Positions 32,921 through 43,154 of a DNA stretch of 64,000 nucleotides are shown here, one piece after another. The stretch's first letter is position 1; each line of letters opens with the position of its first letter. The notes beneath the pieces are model-generated. The model was given only the letters and a program-made list of their open reading frames with translations. It was not told the DNA's origin and searched no databases. A program made the position numbers and the translations under genes. This DNA is from Stentor coeruleus (taxonomy: Eukaryota > Ciliophora > Heterotrichea > Heterotrichida > Stentoridae): assembly GCA_001970955.1 (NCBI GenBank), contig MPUH01000011.1:62001-126000 (forward strand), given 5' to 3'.

Positions 32921-34606
32921 ATGGTAGAGAACTTACAAGAAACAGTTAAAGTTCATTTGTTCATAAAATGTCGTGCACTAAAAGATGTTGAGATTCTTTC
33001 CAAGTCTGATCCATTTGTTGAAGTTTTTGAACGGACAAGAGATACTCAATGGAATAAAATTGGTCAAACAGAAGTAGTCTGGGACTGTTTAAATCCAGAA
33101 TTCGTCAAATGTTTTGAACTCGACTACTACTTTGAAGAACAAAAATATTTGCTATTCAAAGTCTTTGATGCTGATATGGAAAATGGAAAAGAAGTTAAAA
33201 GTGCTCCACTTGGAGAAGCTGAGGCAACATTAGGTGAAATAGCAGGAGCGAAAGGGCATAGTATAGTCAAAGATCTTAAATTACCTAATGCAAGAAACAA
33301 AGGTATAATCATGCTAAGAATAGAAGAAGTGAATAATGCTAATAAAGATGTTGTCGGATTAAAATTTTCAGCAGAAGGATTAAAGAACCCATCTTGCTCG
33401 TGCTTTTCAGGACTTAAACCTATATTTTACTTTGAAAGAACTATTGAAGATAGCGGAAATCAGAAAATTTTTAATTCAGAATATCAATCTGGAACAGATC
33501 CTGATTGGAAAGAAGCAATAATTCCCCTGCAGATTCTTTGCAATGGTGATCTTCAGCGCCCTATTATTTTTTCATTATATAACTTCAGTTCATCAGGTTC
33601 TCATAAATTCATTGGTAGTTTTGACTTTAGCATTGCAGGTATAAGCGAAGGTAGTAACAAAATATTCTCTTTAACTGACTCTAAAGGTAAAAAGTTACCA
33701 GGGAAAATTATCCTTAGAAGCTTCCAGTTACAAAGAAATCATAGTTTCCTCGACTATATTTCAGGAGGCTGCCAAATAAACCTTATGATAGGTATTGACT
33801 TTACAGGATCAAATGGTAATCCAATTGACCTTAATTCTTTGCATCACATAAAAGAAAATGGATACAATGATTATCAAAGAGCACTTTATTCTGTTTCTGA
33901 GATACTCCTTCAATATGATACAGATAAACTTGTTCCTCTTTATGGTTATGGGGCTATAATAAATGGAGTTATAAGTCACTGTTTTCCTGTAAATTTCAAT
34001 TTCGAAGACCCTAATGTATCTAATCTTTCTGGGATAATGGAATCCTATAAAAATGCATTACCAAAACTAACTTTCAGCGGTCCAACTCTTTTTGCTCCTC
34101 TAATAAACCAAGCAGTTAGTGCAGCTATGGAAGCTAATGTTAATCAGATGAATCAACAATATTTTATCCTTCTTATCCTAACTGATGGACAAATAAATGA
34201 TATGCAAGATACAATAGATAGTATTGTTTCAGGATCTAGATTTCCTTTAAGCATTGTTATTGTAGGTATTGGTAATGATAAATTTGATAGCATGGATGTT
34301 TTAGATGCTGATGAAAATCCTCTTATAGATAGAAATGGGATAAAAATGACAAGAGATATAGTTCAATTTGTCCCATTTAAGCAATTTGGAGGATCTATGA
34401 GCGCTTTAGCAAAAGAAGTCTTAGCTGAAATTCCTAGAGAAATTATTAACTTTTTTAAGATGAAATCAATCATACCAAATGAATATAGAAGACCACCTAC
34501 TGTTATTATGAGACCTTGCTATGAAGAGGTTGCACCAATTATTATAGAAAATCCTTGTGAGTATGATGAACAAAGAGAATTTGTAGCTAATGATAATGAG
34601 TCTTAA
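32921..34606 (+). CDS. Copine, copy 1
   Basis: A 561-aa copine: two N-terminal C2 domains that bind phospholipid in a calcium-dependent way and a C-terminal von Willebrand A-like copine domain. C2A about residues 5-125 (SKSDPFVEV, FDADM supply calcium-binding Asp residues). C2B about 135-265. The A domain starts near GGCQINLMIGIDFTGSNGNP, with the MIDAS-like DFTGS, and continues through the copine hallmarks QYDTDKLVPLYGYGA, LILTDGQI and SIVIVGIGND. About 70% similar by eye to copy 2 next door. The stop comes earlier than in copy 2; after it the DNA still encodes MENSKDN in frame, matching the tail of copy 2. Confidence 0.94.
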   Translation: MVENLQETVKVHLFIKCRALKDVEILSKSDPFVEVFERTRDTQWNKIGQTEVVWDCLNPEFVKCFELDYYFEEQKYLLFKVFDADMENGKEVKSAPLGEAEATLGEIAGAKGHSIVKDLKLPNARNKGIIMLRIEEVNNANKDVVGLKFSAEGLKNPSCSCFSGLKPIFYFERTIEDSGNQKIFNSEYQSGTDPDWKEAIIPLQILCNGDLQRPIIFSLYNFSSSGSHKFIGSFDFSIAGISEGSNKIFSLTDSKGKKLPGKIILRSFQLQRNHSFLDYISGGCQINLMIGIDFTGSNGNPIDLNSLHHIKENGYNDYQRALYSVSEILLQYDTDKLVPLYGYGAIINGVISHCFPVNFNFEDPNVSNLSGIMESYKNALPKLTFSGPTLFAPLINQAVSAAMEANVNQMNQQYFILLILTDGQINDMQDTIDSIVSGSRFPLSIVIVGIGNDKFDSMDVLDADENPLIDRNGIKMTRDIVQFVPFKQFGGSMSALAKEVLAEIPREIINFFKMKSIIPNEYRRPPTVIMRPCYEEVAPIIIENPCEYDEQREFVANDNES

Positions 34607-35116
34607 ATGGAAAATTCTAAAGATAACTAAGGATAAGCTTAGATAGTAAATGAGTTTTTAGGGTGCAAAGATTGGATTAGTGTAAATTATAATATTGATT
34701 ATATGGTAAGCATTAAGACACTTATAGATTTTGATTTAGAAGGTAGATAGTAATATTTTTTCAAAGACCATACGAGTTTTAAGAACTAGCAACCCCTTTA
34801 AAATAAAAGTAGCACTTATTCATATCAATCATCTTTGATATAAAATAATATTAATTAGTATAAATGATAATAGATTAAAAATTATCATCAGTTTGATTTG
34901 ATTCATTTTATATTTATGAACTTCTTTAATAATATTCTCATAAATTTAGCTAAATATAAGTATATATCAATATAAAGTCTAGATAATTGATTTCTAATGT
35001 TGCTGAATCTTAGAAATGAAGATCACAAAATTCAAATAAGTAAGTTTTATTGATTGGAATAATGCTAATATTATAATAAGCGCCTAATAATAATTTAAAA
35101 AAAAAAGTCTATAATA
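34607..35116. other. Intergenic, 510 bp
   Basis: AT-rich spacer between the copine copies. The first 24 nt read as a copine tail (MENSKDN and a stop) beyond the stop of copy 1. Otherwise nothing. Confidence 0.5.
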
Positions 35117-36817
35117 ATGGTAGAAGCCTTGCAAGAAATAGTTAAAGTCCATTTGTTCATAAAATGTTGTGAAATAAAAGATGTTGAGTTTTTCTCTAAA
35201 TCTGATCCGTTTGTTGAAGTCTTTGAGCGAACACGAGACACTGAATGGAATAAAATAGGACAAACAGAGGTGGTTTGGAATAATTTAAATCCAGAATTCG
35301 TCAAGTGCTTTGATTTCGACTACTACTTCGAAGAACAAAAATATCTGCTTTTCAAAGTTTTTGATGCTGATATGAAAAGTGGAAAGGAAGTTAAAAATGT
35401 TTTATTAGGTGAAGCTGAGGCAACTTTAGGTGAAATAGCAGGGGCAAAAGGACATAATATAGTTAAAGATCTTAAATTGCATAAATCAAATAATCAAGGT
35501 AAAATTATCCTAAGAATTGAAGAAGTGAATACTATTAATAAAGATGTGGCTATACTACAATTTTCAGCAGAAGGATTAAAAAGTCCATCTTGTTCATGTT
35601 TTTCTAGGCTAAGACCATTATTTTACCTTGAACGAGCTATTGAGGATAACGAAAATCAGAAAATTTTTAATTCAAAGCAAAAATCTGGTACAGATCCTGA
35701 ATGGGAAGAAATTAAAATTTCACTTCAAATTTTATGCAATGGTGATTATCATCGTCCTATTATTTTTTCATTAAACAATGTCAATTCTTCAGGTTCCATA
35801 GAATATATTGGAAGTTTTGAATTTAGTATATTTGATATTACAGAGGGCAACAACCGATCATTTTCTCTAACTAATTCTAAAGGCAAAAAGATACCAGGTA
35901 AAGTTATGATTAGAAATTTTCAACTGAAAAAAAAATATAGTTTTCTTGATTACATAGCAGGAGGTTGCCAAATAAATCTCATGATAGGTATCGATTTTAC
36001 AGGATCAAACGGTAATCAAATTTTACCTAATTCTTTACATTACATAAATAAAAAAAGTTTTAATGATTATCAAAAAGCACTTTACTCTGTATCTGAGATT
36101 CTACTTCAATATGATACAGACAAGCTTGTTCCACTTTATGGCTATGGTGCTGAAATTAATGGAGCCCTAAGTCACTGTTTCCCATTAAATCTCAACTTCG
36201 AAGACCCTAATGTATCTGATCTTTCTGGGATAATGAAATCTTATAAAAATATATTAAAAGTGGCAAATTTTAGTGGTCCAACCAATTTTGCCCCATTAAT
36301 AAACCAAGCTGTTAGTATAGCTACTGATGCTCATGTTGATCAGATGAATCAACAATATTTTATCCTTCTTATTTTAACTGATGGACAAATTGATGATATG
36401 CAAAATACAATAAATAGTATTGTTTTAGGATCAAAATTTCCTTTAAGTATTGTTATAGTAGGTATTGGTAATGATAATTTTGAAAGTATGATTGATTTAG
36501 ATGCTGATATAAAACCTTTAGTAGATAGTAATGGAACAAAAATGATCAGAGATATTGTTCAGTTTATTCCTTTTAGAAATTTTGAAGGATCTATGAGCGC
36601 TTTAGCAAAAGAAGTTTTAGCTGAGATTCCTAGAGAAATTGTTAACTTTTTTAAGATGAAATCAATTATACCAAATGATTATAGAATACCTCCTAGTTAT
36701 CAAGTAAATTATGATACCCCTCAAATAATTATAGAAAATCCTGATTGTGGTGAACGAAGATCATTTGTTATATATGAAAATGAGATGGCTGTGGAAAACT
36801 CTGAAGATAATAATTAA
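35117..36817 (+). CDS. Copine, copy 2
   Basis: A 566-aa tandem paralogue of copy 1 with the same C2A, C2B and copine A domain. Conserved elements include SKSDPFVEVFERTRDTEWNK in C2A, MIGIDFTGSNGN opening the A domain, QYDTDKLVPLYGYGAEING, LILTDGQI and EIPREIVNFFKMKSIIPN. The C-terminal tail is longer than in copy 1 (it ends ENEMAVENSEDNN). Copines act as calcium-triggered membrane adaptors in ciliates, amoebae, plants and animals; the specific partner is unknown. Starts from the first ATG after a short A-rich leader. No intron is needed. Confidence 0.94.
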   Translation: MVEALQEIVKVHLFIKCCEIKDVEFFSKSDPFVEVFERTRDTEWNKIGQTEVVWNNLNPEFVKCFDFDYYFEEQKYLLFKVFDADMKSGKEVKNVLLGEAEATLGEIAGAKGHNIVKDLKLHKSNNQGKIILRIEEVNTINKDVAILQFSAEGLKSPSCSCFSRLRPLFYLERAIEDNENQKIFNSKQKSGTDPEWEEIKISLQILCNGDYHRPIIFSLNNVNSSGSIEYIGSFEFSIFDITEGNNRSFSLTNSKGKKIPGKVMIRNFQLKKKYSFLDYIAGGCQINLMIGIDFTGSNGNQILPNSLHYINKKSFNDYQKALYSVSEILLQYDTDKLVPLYGYGAEINGALSHCFPLNLNFEDPNVSDLSGIMKSYKNILKVANFSGPTNFAPLINQAVSIATDAHVDQMNQQYFILLILTDGQIDDMQNTINSIVLGSKFPLSIVIVGIGNDNFESMIDLDADIKPLVDSNGTKMIRDIVQFIPFRNFEGSMSALAKEVLAEIPREIVNFFKMKSIIPNDYRIPPSYQVNYDTPQIIIENPDCGERRSFVIYENEMAVENSEDNN

Positions 36818-37428
36818 GTAAAAATATGTTAGGAAGTATCTGTTTAATGGAGAATTAATAAACTGCGAACTATGATAAATAGATTTATAAAATTTTTTTA
36901 TTGATTAAAATTTGCAATAAGTTTTTCCAATGGAAATAATATTCAAATCTTATCAAAACTGATAGTTAAACATAATTAGACAATTGGAAAAAACTATAAA
37001 CAATATCTGCAATACTTTATTTTTACTAAAGAAATAATGCTTTCACTANAACATAATTAGACAATTGGAAAAAACTATAAACAATATCTGCAATACTTTA
37101 TTTTTACTAAAGAAATAATGCTTTCACTATAATTTTTATTGTATTTAAATGCATATTCATCAAAATTAAAATTATTGAATCTATCATCTTGATTTGCTCT
37201 ACAGTCTATAAAAATGATTATTAGCAATTGCAATTTTGTATTAATTAACAAGTAATATTTCAATGATTTCAATCATTTTTGTGTTATAAAGTGGATACTT
37301 TTCAACTAGGATAAAATTGTTTTACCAATAAGTGTACTACCCAAATACCCAAAAATCATTAAATTTGATTTTAATATAAAATGATGCTTTAATTTCATAA
37401 AAATTCCTTTAATACAACATAATTTCTT
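36818..37428. other. Intergenic, 611 bp, with an N and a duplicated block
   Basis: No gene seen. Inflated by 81 nt through an assembly join (see the repeat at 36969-37129). Confidence 0.5.
36969..37129. repeat. Perfect 80-nt direct repeat flanking N: assembly artefact
   Basis: 36969-37048 and 37050-37129 are identical by eye, with N at 37049. Same pattern as the repeat at 24844-24982: an unmerged contig overlap. Confidence 0.88.
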
Positions 37429-38319
37429 ATGTCCGAAGTTTATTTCTCAAGAGCAGGTAGGGCAAGCGTGAGTAAATTTAAAATTCTTTCAGAAAAAAGT
37501 CAGATCCTTAGTGGAAAAAGGCCTCATTTGAGTGATTCCAGAATAAAAAGTGAACCTGTTTTCCTTGATAAATATATAGGGAAAATTGTAGCCCAGGAAC
37601 TTGAAAATTTGAAAACCGTAGTTAATATTTAGAAAAAAACTGAAGTTAAAGTAGAGATGCCTTCAGCTGTTTTTAAATCCCAAGGCAGAAGAGAAATATT
37701 TACGAAATCAGATGTTCCTGACTTGGGTAGATACGATGTGAATTTCAGTCTTGTAGAAAAAACATTAATAACATATTCAATAAACAAATCAAAAAAGAAT
37801 ATCGACCTGCAACCATTGCCTGATTCTTTTCTAAGCTCAAACCTTCATCAATTCCCAGATCAGAATTTTAAAGGAATTCCTTTTCAGTGTCAGACTTCTC
37901 GTCGTGATATTACTGAAGGTATTCCATCTCCAAATGAAGAACGTTTTAAGGTTCAAAATCTAATTCCTAAATCATGCAGCAAATTTAATTTCCCAGCTTG
38001 TCCTGATATGTCAAAATATGCAAAACGTCACGATTTTTATACAAAAAAAGAATATTCTCCAGATTATATGCCAAATAAAGAGTTTATCCTTCCAAAACTT
38101 ACTAAGAAAATTGACTTTAAAAATATGACAAAAAGGAAAAGTTTTGAAGAAGCAAAAGATTGGCCGAAAATATTTGATGTTAATATGGCAAAACAGGAAA
38201 AGAAGAATCTGATTGAAGAAATGATAAAAAAATCTCAGAGAAAGAAAAATAAACATAGTATAAAATCACCTCGAGGGTTTTCACCTTCAAAATTCGATGA
38301 TAATGAATTAGAATTATAA
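37429..38319 (+). CDS. Hypothetical basic protein, one intron
   Basis: A 291-aa protein once a 15-nt intron (37618-37632) is removed, joining ...ENLKT to KKTEVKVEMPSAVF.... Rich in Lys, Ser and Pro with little predicted globular structure. The segment DVPDLGRYDVNFSLVEK is faintly like the P-G-x-Y units of SHIPPO/STPG-type microtubule-associated proteins of cilia, but a single weak match cannot carry a call. The C-terminal 60 residues are strongly basic (KKSQRKKNKHSIKSPRG). Confidence 0.72.
37618..37632 (+). other. 15-nt intron in basic-protein gene
   Basis: GTAGTTAATATTTAG. Ends in the TAG that would otherwise stop the frame. A at position 10. Confidence 0.87.
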
Positions 38320-38519
38320 GAATAAGTAGTTATTAGGATTAGATAATATTTACCGCCAGCTAAATATTGACAAATTTTAACTTCAATTATCTCTTTGATT
38401 TTTATTGATTTTTTAAATTTTATAAGCATTTTCTCAGTAGTTTTAAAGGGTTTTTTTTGTTTTTGAGACATATTATAACGCTAGACAACTGTAAAATTTT
38501 ATAGTACAAAAAAACTTGA

Positions 38520-38711
38520 ATATTGAATTTCTTAGATAAAAGTTCTTTGCTTGTAAATACTGCAGAGTTGCTGAAGGATTACATTGATAGGCAAGTTTTG
38601 TTTCTAACAAGAAGGTTTATGGGCAATGAAATTTGTAAGCCTCAGCTTAATGATTATGGTAATAATATATCGAATATATACAGGTCTTTATTAAAATATC
38701 ATAAAACATGA
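38520..38711 (+). pseudogene. ATG-less coding-like fragment, unknown
   Basis: An open frame of about 63 codons with protein-like composition (SLLVNTAELLKDYIDRQVLF, then RRFMGNEICKPQL) but no ATG near its start; upstream in frame is TGA three bases before 38520. No 15-nt intron that would supply a first exon was found. It may be a decayed gene piece, a gene with an unseen upstream exon, or chance. Confidence 0.25.
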
Positions 38712-39276
38712 AAAATTAAATTTTCTGTTAAAACAAAAATTATAATTCATATTTTCTTTTCTTATCTAATTTACATTCTACCAATCCATACACAAAATTA
38801 TTGTAAACTATAATTATTTGTAAATTTTAAATGCTTATAAGAAAATGTCACTAAAGGACGGTGAAATTATAATCAAACAACTGAAACAAAAAATCATATA
38901 GAAGACGTGATTACACAAGTCCTTTACTTCCTTCCATAAAGTATAAACCCCTGATCCCAAAAAAAATCAATTAGTGCTTAAAAGAATATATCAAAATAGT
39001 CAAGCCTTACAAATGCATAGTAACATACATTATTATGCAAATAAATTGTCCAACTTTTCAATACTCCTAAAGAGCTTTTAAAAACACAAAAACTAGAAAA
39101 ACTATTCCATCTACTACAAACTTCCAACATTTAAATTACCTCATGATAATTTACGCGGTTCACAACAAACATAATAGAAACAAAATAATAAAGAAAAATA
39201 TTAAAACTATCATTTATCTTATTTTTAGTCTTGCCTTTGTTATAAGCAAGTTTCATATTCCTCTAATATTTAAATC
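38712..39276. other. Intergenic, 565 bp; upstream of IFT80
   Basis: AT-rich and somewhat C-over-G on the top strand from about 38900; no gene seen. Confidence 0.45.
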
Positions 39277-41559
39277 ATGCGGCTGAAAATAAAGCAGCAA
39301 GAAAAGAGGAAGCATAGCGAGATGGTCACAGCTGTTGGGTGGACCTCTAGTAACCAGCTGTATTCATGTTCTGACGACAACTCAGTTTACGTATGGGATA
39401 TGAATGGAGAGGCAGAAAGTAGCCCTTTTACATTAGATACGCCGGTCACTTCAATGTCTTGGCAGCCAGCAGCAAGAGGTATATCAGAAACTTTGGCTTT
39501 AAGTTGTACTGATGGAAGCTTCAAAATAGTTAACAGATCAGGCAGAGTTGAAAAACAAATCACGAAAGCTCATGAAGGCGCTGTAATTTGCATCAAATGG
39601 AGCCACGACTCTTCAACAATTGCAACAGGAGGCGAAGAAGGTGATGTGAAAATTTGGGCGAAAACAGGGATTCTAAGGTCGACACTAGCTCAAAATGGCA
39701 AAGCAGTTTTCGCGGTGGCTTGGTCGCCGAATTCTGAACAGCTGCTTTTTGCAAGCCACAGGCATATCACAATAAAATACATTCAAGCTGGGCAAAAACA
39801 AATACAATGGAAAGCTCATGAAGGTTGTGTTTTAGCTGTAGATTGGAACCCAACAAACAATCTTATAATATCAGGTGGTGAGGATTGCAAATATAAAATC
39901 TGGGACTGTTTTGGTAGAAACCTTTATAGTGCTTCTCCTTATGAATATGTAATAACTTCAGTTGCTTGGAGTCCAAATGGGCAGCTTTTTACAGTTGGGG
40001 CTTATGATATGATTCGTCTTTGTGAGAAAACAGGGTGGACTTATTCATTTGTCAAACCTAATTCAGGGAGTATTATGAATTTGTCTTGGAGCCTTGATGG
40101 AACTATGTTAGCTGGTGCTGGAGGAAATGGTTCAGTAGTCTTTGGGTACTTAGTTGATAAAAAAGCTTCTTGGGAAAATGTAGAAATTCAATTAAAAGAA
40201 GATAACAAAATTCATGTCATTGATGTTATTCACGAAATCACTGAGGAATTAGAGTTCATGGATAGGGTTATCAATTTCTCATTAGGTTTTGGGCATTTAG
40301 TTGTTACAACATCATCACAATGTTTTATTTATAGCGTTCAAAACTGGCAGTCACCAAGCCGAATGGACATAAGGGAGTCAGCAAGTCTTATAGTTTTATC
40401 TTCTAAGTACTTTTCAATTGTGGATATCTCAAATGGTATTCAAATTTTCAATTATGAAGGTAAACAAATGAGTAATCCTAAGTTCTCAGGACTACGAGTT
40501 GAGTTTTTGAGCTCAGGATTAGTGAGTATTTCTAATGAACTTGTATCTGTAGTCGATACTTCTAATGGGAAAATTGTTAGGCTTTTCGAACTGATATCTG
40601 GTAAGCCATCTTCTCATAATGCTGAACATACTCAAGAAGTAATAGAAGTAGCTTTAAATCAAACTGAACATGCTGCTGAAAGAAAATTATGTATTTTAGA
40701 TAGCAACAGGGATTTGTTTTTAACTTCTGCTCATAGAAACGACTTTGTCAAGCTTTGTTCAATGGTCGATTCTTTTAGATGGAATGAAAGCAATGACATG
40801 TTAGCAGCTATTTCTGATGGGAAACTCTATGTTTGGTATTATCCTAATGTTGTTTATGTTGATAAAGATCTTCTTATCCTATCAAGGGCAATGAAAGATG
40901 TTAGTAACGAAGTAGGAAAAATGTGTATAATTGATTCATTTACTGGATCTTTAGTAACAGTTCGAAGAGTTGATGGAAGAATTGTCACTTTAAATATCTC
41001 CCCTTATCCTGCTTTACTTTATGAAACTTCAGATCGTGGACAATGGGCTAAAGCTATAAAACTCTGTAGATTTGTCAAAGATAGAGTTCTTTGGGCTTGT
41101 CTTGCTGCTATGGCTTTATATGCTAGAGAATTAAATACTGCTGAGATTGCCCTTGCAGCTATAGATGAAGTTGACAAAATTCAGTTTATCAATTATGTAA
41201 AAATGATTCCATCTGAAGCTGGACGAAATGCGGAACTTGCATTGTTTTCTAAACGTCTTCAAGAAGCTGAGCAGATTCTTCTTCAGTCCAAGCTTTATTA
41301 TAGAGCGATTAAGATGAATATTAAACTTTATAAGTGGGAAAGAGCTTTAGATATAGCTTTTGCCAACAAAAAGCATGTCGACACGGTTTTAGGGTATAGG
41401 AAGAGGTATTTAGAAAAAATCCAAAGAGAAGAAAGTATGGATAAGTTCATAAAACTAATGGATGGAGGTATAGAGGTCAACTGGGTTGCTATTAAGACGA
41501 AAATTAAGCAAGAAAAAGAAGCTGAGGCTCTTAGCGGCAAACCTTATGAAGCTCAATAG
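39277..41559 (+). CDS. IFT80: Intraflagellar transport protein IFT80
   Basis: A 760-aa WD40/TPR-like protein of the IFT-B complex, needed to build and maintain cilia. Two WD40 propellers fill about residues 1-580: HSEMVTAVGWTSSNQLYSCS at the start, repeated (V/I)AWSPNG(Q/E) motifs, and VLAVDWNPTNNLIISGGEDC. A helical repeat tail follows (about 580-750, with LCRFVKDRVLWACLAAMAL and IAFANKKHVDTVLGYRKRYL). The pattern and length match IFT80 of other ciliates and animals (about 760-780 aa). No intron is needed. The next gene starts 26 bp downstream on the same strand. Confidence 0.95.
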   Translation: MRLKIKQQEKRKHSEMVTAVGWTSSNQLYSCSDDNSVYVWDMNGEAESSPFTLDTPVTSMSWQPAARGISETLALSCTDGSFKIVNRSGRVEKQITKAHEGAVICIKWSHDSSTIATGGEEGDVKIWAKTGILRSTLAQNGKAVFAVAWSPNSEQLLFASHRHITIKYIQAGQKQIQWKAHEGCVLAVDWNPTNNLIISGGEDCKYKIWDCFGRNLYSASPYEYVITSVAWSPNGQLFTVGAYDMIRLCEKTGWTYSFVKPNSGSIMNLSWSLDGTMLAGAGGNGSVVFGYLVDKKASWENVEIQLKEDNKIHVIDVIHEITEELEFMDRVINFSLGFGHLVVTTSSQCFIYSVQNWQSPSRMDIRESASLIVLSSKYFSIVDISNGIQIFNYEGKQMSNPKFSGLRVEFLSSGLVSISNELVSVVDTSNGKIVRLFELISGKPSSHNAEHTQEVIEVALNQTEHAAERKLCILDSNRDLFLTSAHRNDFVKLCSMVDSFRWNESNDMLAAISDGKLYVWYYPNVVYVDKDLLILSRAMKDVSNEVGKMCIIDSFTGSLVTVRRVDGRIVTLNISPYPALLYETSDRGQWAKAIKLCRFVKDRVLWACLAAMALYARELNTAEIALAAIDEVDKIQFINYVKMIPSEAGRNAELALFSKRLQEAEQILLQSKLYYRAIKMNIKLYKWERALDIAFANKKHVDTVLGYRKRYLEKIQREESMDKFIKLMDGGIEVNWVAIKTKIKQEKEAEALSGKPYEAQ

Positions 41560-41585
41560 ATAGTAATAATGGGAATTATAATTCT

Positions 41586-43154
41586 ATGAAAAAAGTGTAT
41601 AAGATACCTTTAAAGAAGGCTATCCCTGGTACTAATGCTAATAACCTGAACTCTGATATAAGTAAGTTTTATAAAGACTTTGAGGCTGTAAATCAAAATC
41701 CAAATGCTCAATTGAAAGAATATTATCCACAAGAGCAAGGATACGATTTCAAAGAGCAAGAATATTACACACCTGGAATGATATCTAACAACATACGTTT
41801 AAAAAATCTTAATTCAGGATTAGGAGAATTGTCTACATTTAATGACTTTGATAATGTTGACATGAATCCCAGATCAAGATTTAGCTTAGAAAGTGGAAAT
41901 CAGCCAGAAAATCAGTATTATTACGATGATGAAACCCCTACTTTTGGAGATTATTCTTCTAAAGCCTTAGTCTATGAAAATCCTCCTATACTTACTATCA
42001 ATACTTCAAGCGGTTATGAAAGCACATTACCTTATATTCCACCTCCTCTTGGTATTCCTCTTCAATCAAAACCTCAAGGCCCTCAATTTTTGCCACCACC
42101 AATTATTCCACCTCCTCTTGCTATTCCTCTTCAATCAAACCCTCAAGGCCATCAATTTATGCCACCACCAAATTTACAAAATATTGCAAATAATCCTATT
42201 CCACTTCAAACAGTATATGATCAAAAACCTCCTCCTCTTAATTTAGTCCAACCACCACAAAACATCGACCCTTCAGGTAATTATAACTTGCCTTATATAC
42301 CTCAAGTTCCATATGATATAAATAATCAATTAGTTCCAACTAACCCTTTAAATATTAAAAATAAATTTGCAAAACAGCCTGAGATAATTCCCTCTCCCCC
42401 AAGCATTACAACACCAATTATTACAACAAACTTAGCAACAATTAATATGCCTCCTCCTATAATAACATTAACTCCTATACAAATTAAAGACTTTTTTATT
42501 ATATTGAAAGAATCAACATGCCTAGTTTGCAATGATTTCAACCCTAACTTTTTATCTTCCTGCAAGCATTTATATCATATTAATTGCATAAAAAAATTAA
42601 AATCAAGTAAATGTGTTAAATGTTCTGAGGTTATAGAAAATGAATGGTTTGATATCCCTTTAGCTAATAATTGTCACAATTGTTCATCAACTTTTAATTT
42701 ATTGTCTTGTAATGATTGCAATAAAAAATCATGTGTTTCTTGTATATTACTTAGAAATCTTCAAGGATGCTGTGGGAATTTAGAAAAAAATAAAATCAAG
42801 CTTTGTCAACAATGCCCAGGATGCTTTTATGATAGGTCTATTTGTGATCTTGTGTTAAATACATGTGTTACTCATAATTTTTTATGTAAAAAATGCTGGA
42901 ATTTAAGCACAAGAATTGGAAAATGCATACTTGGATGTGAACTTGGGATTATGGGATTTCCTGATATAATTCGATGCCCAGAATGCTATGAATTCGAAAT
43001 TAAGTATTTTGGAGAGTATTTATGCCCAGATAGTTCGTGTGAAGATTGTGAAAAATGTATGGCGAAAAGATATACTAGAATTCCTGAGTGCACACCTTAT
43101 TGCATGTGTACTGAACCCATGGATAAGAAAAATATTGAGAAATTGTGGACTTAA
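41586..43154 (+). CDS. Pro-rich RING-H2 zinc-finger protein
   Basis: A 522-aa protein. Residues 1-300 are disordered and rich in Pro, Asn and Gln, with a 23-residue unit repeated twice (IPPPLGIPLQSKPQGPQF and IPPPLAIPLQSNPQGHQF). A RING-like finger lies at about 312-350: CLVC, then CKHLYHINC and CVKC, a C3H2C3 ligand order. A further Cys-rich region of over 150 residues (CHNC, CNDC, CCG, CQQCPGC, CKKCW, CPECYEF, CEDCEKC) could hold more zinc-binding modules, as in RBR-type ligases, but the spacing does not let me assign them. Probably an E3 ubiquitin ligase; substrate unknown. Confidence 0.8.
   Translation: MKKVYKIPLKKAIPGTNANNLNSDISKFYKDFEAVNQNPNAQLKEYYPQEQGYDFKEQEYYTPGMISNNIRLKNLNSGLGELSTFNDFDNVDMNPRSRFSLESGNQPENQYYYDDETPTFGDYSSKALVYENPPILTINTSSGYESTLPYIPPPLGIPLQSKPQGPQFLPPPIIPPPLAIPLQSNPQGHQFMPPPNLQNIANNPIPLQTVYDQKPPPLNLVQPPQNIDPSGNYNLPYIPQVPYDINNQLVPTNPLNIKNKFAKQPEIIPSPPSITTPIITTNLATINMPPPIITLTPIQIKDFFIILKESTCLVCNDFNPNFLSSCKHLYHINCIKKLKSSKCVKCSEVIENEWFDIPLANNCHNCSSTFNLLSCNDCNKKSCVSCILLRNLQGCCGNLEKNKIKLCQQCPGCFYDRSICDLVLNTCVTHNFLCKKCWNLSTRIGKCILGCELGIMGFPDIIRCPECYEFEIKYFGEYLCPDSSCEDCEKCMAKRYTRIPECTPYCMCTEPMDKKNIEKLWT
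42036..42172 (+). repeat. Two-copy 69-nt in-frame tandem repeat
   Basis: A 69-nt unit starting ATTCCACCTCCTCTTG repeats at 42036 and 42105 with a few differences, encoding the Pro-rich 23-residue repeat of the RING protein. Confidence 0.85.

Noticed and set aside
32921-36817. The two copines as possible assembly duplicates
   Set aside because: They differ throughout at both DNA and protein level and have different spacers, so they are real paralogues, unlike the N-flanking repeats.
38235-38471. Minus-strand frame of 78 codons (MSQKQKKPFKTTEK...) with an ATG
   Set aside because: Its 3' half lies antisense to the end of a well-supported gene, and no domain is seen. It might be real only in its first 40 codons.
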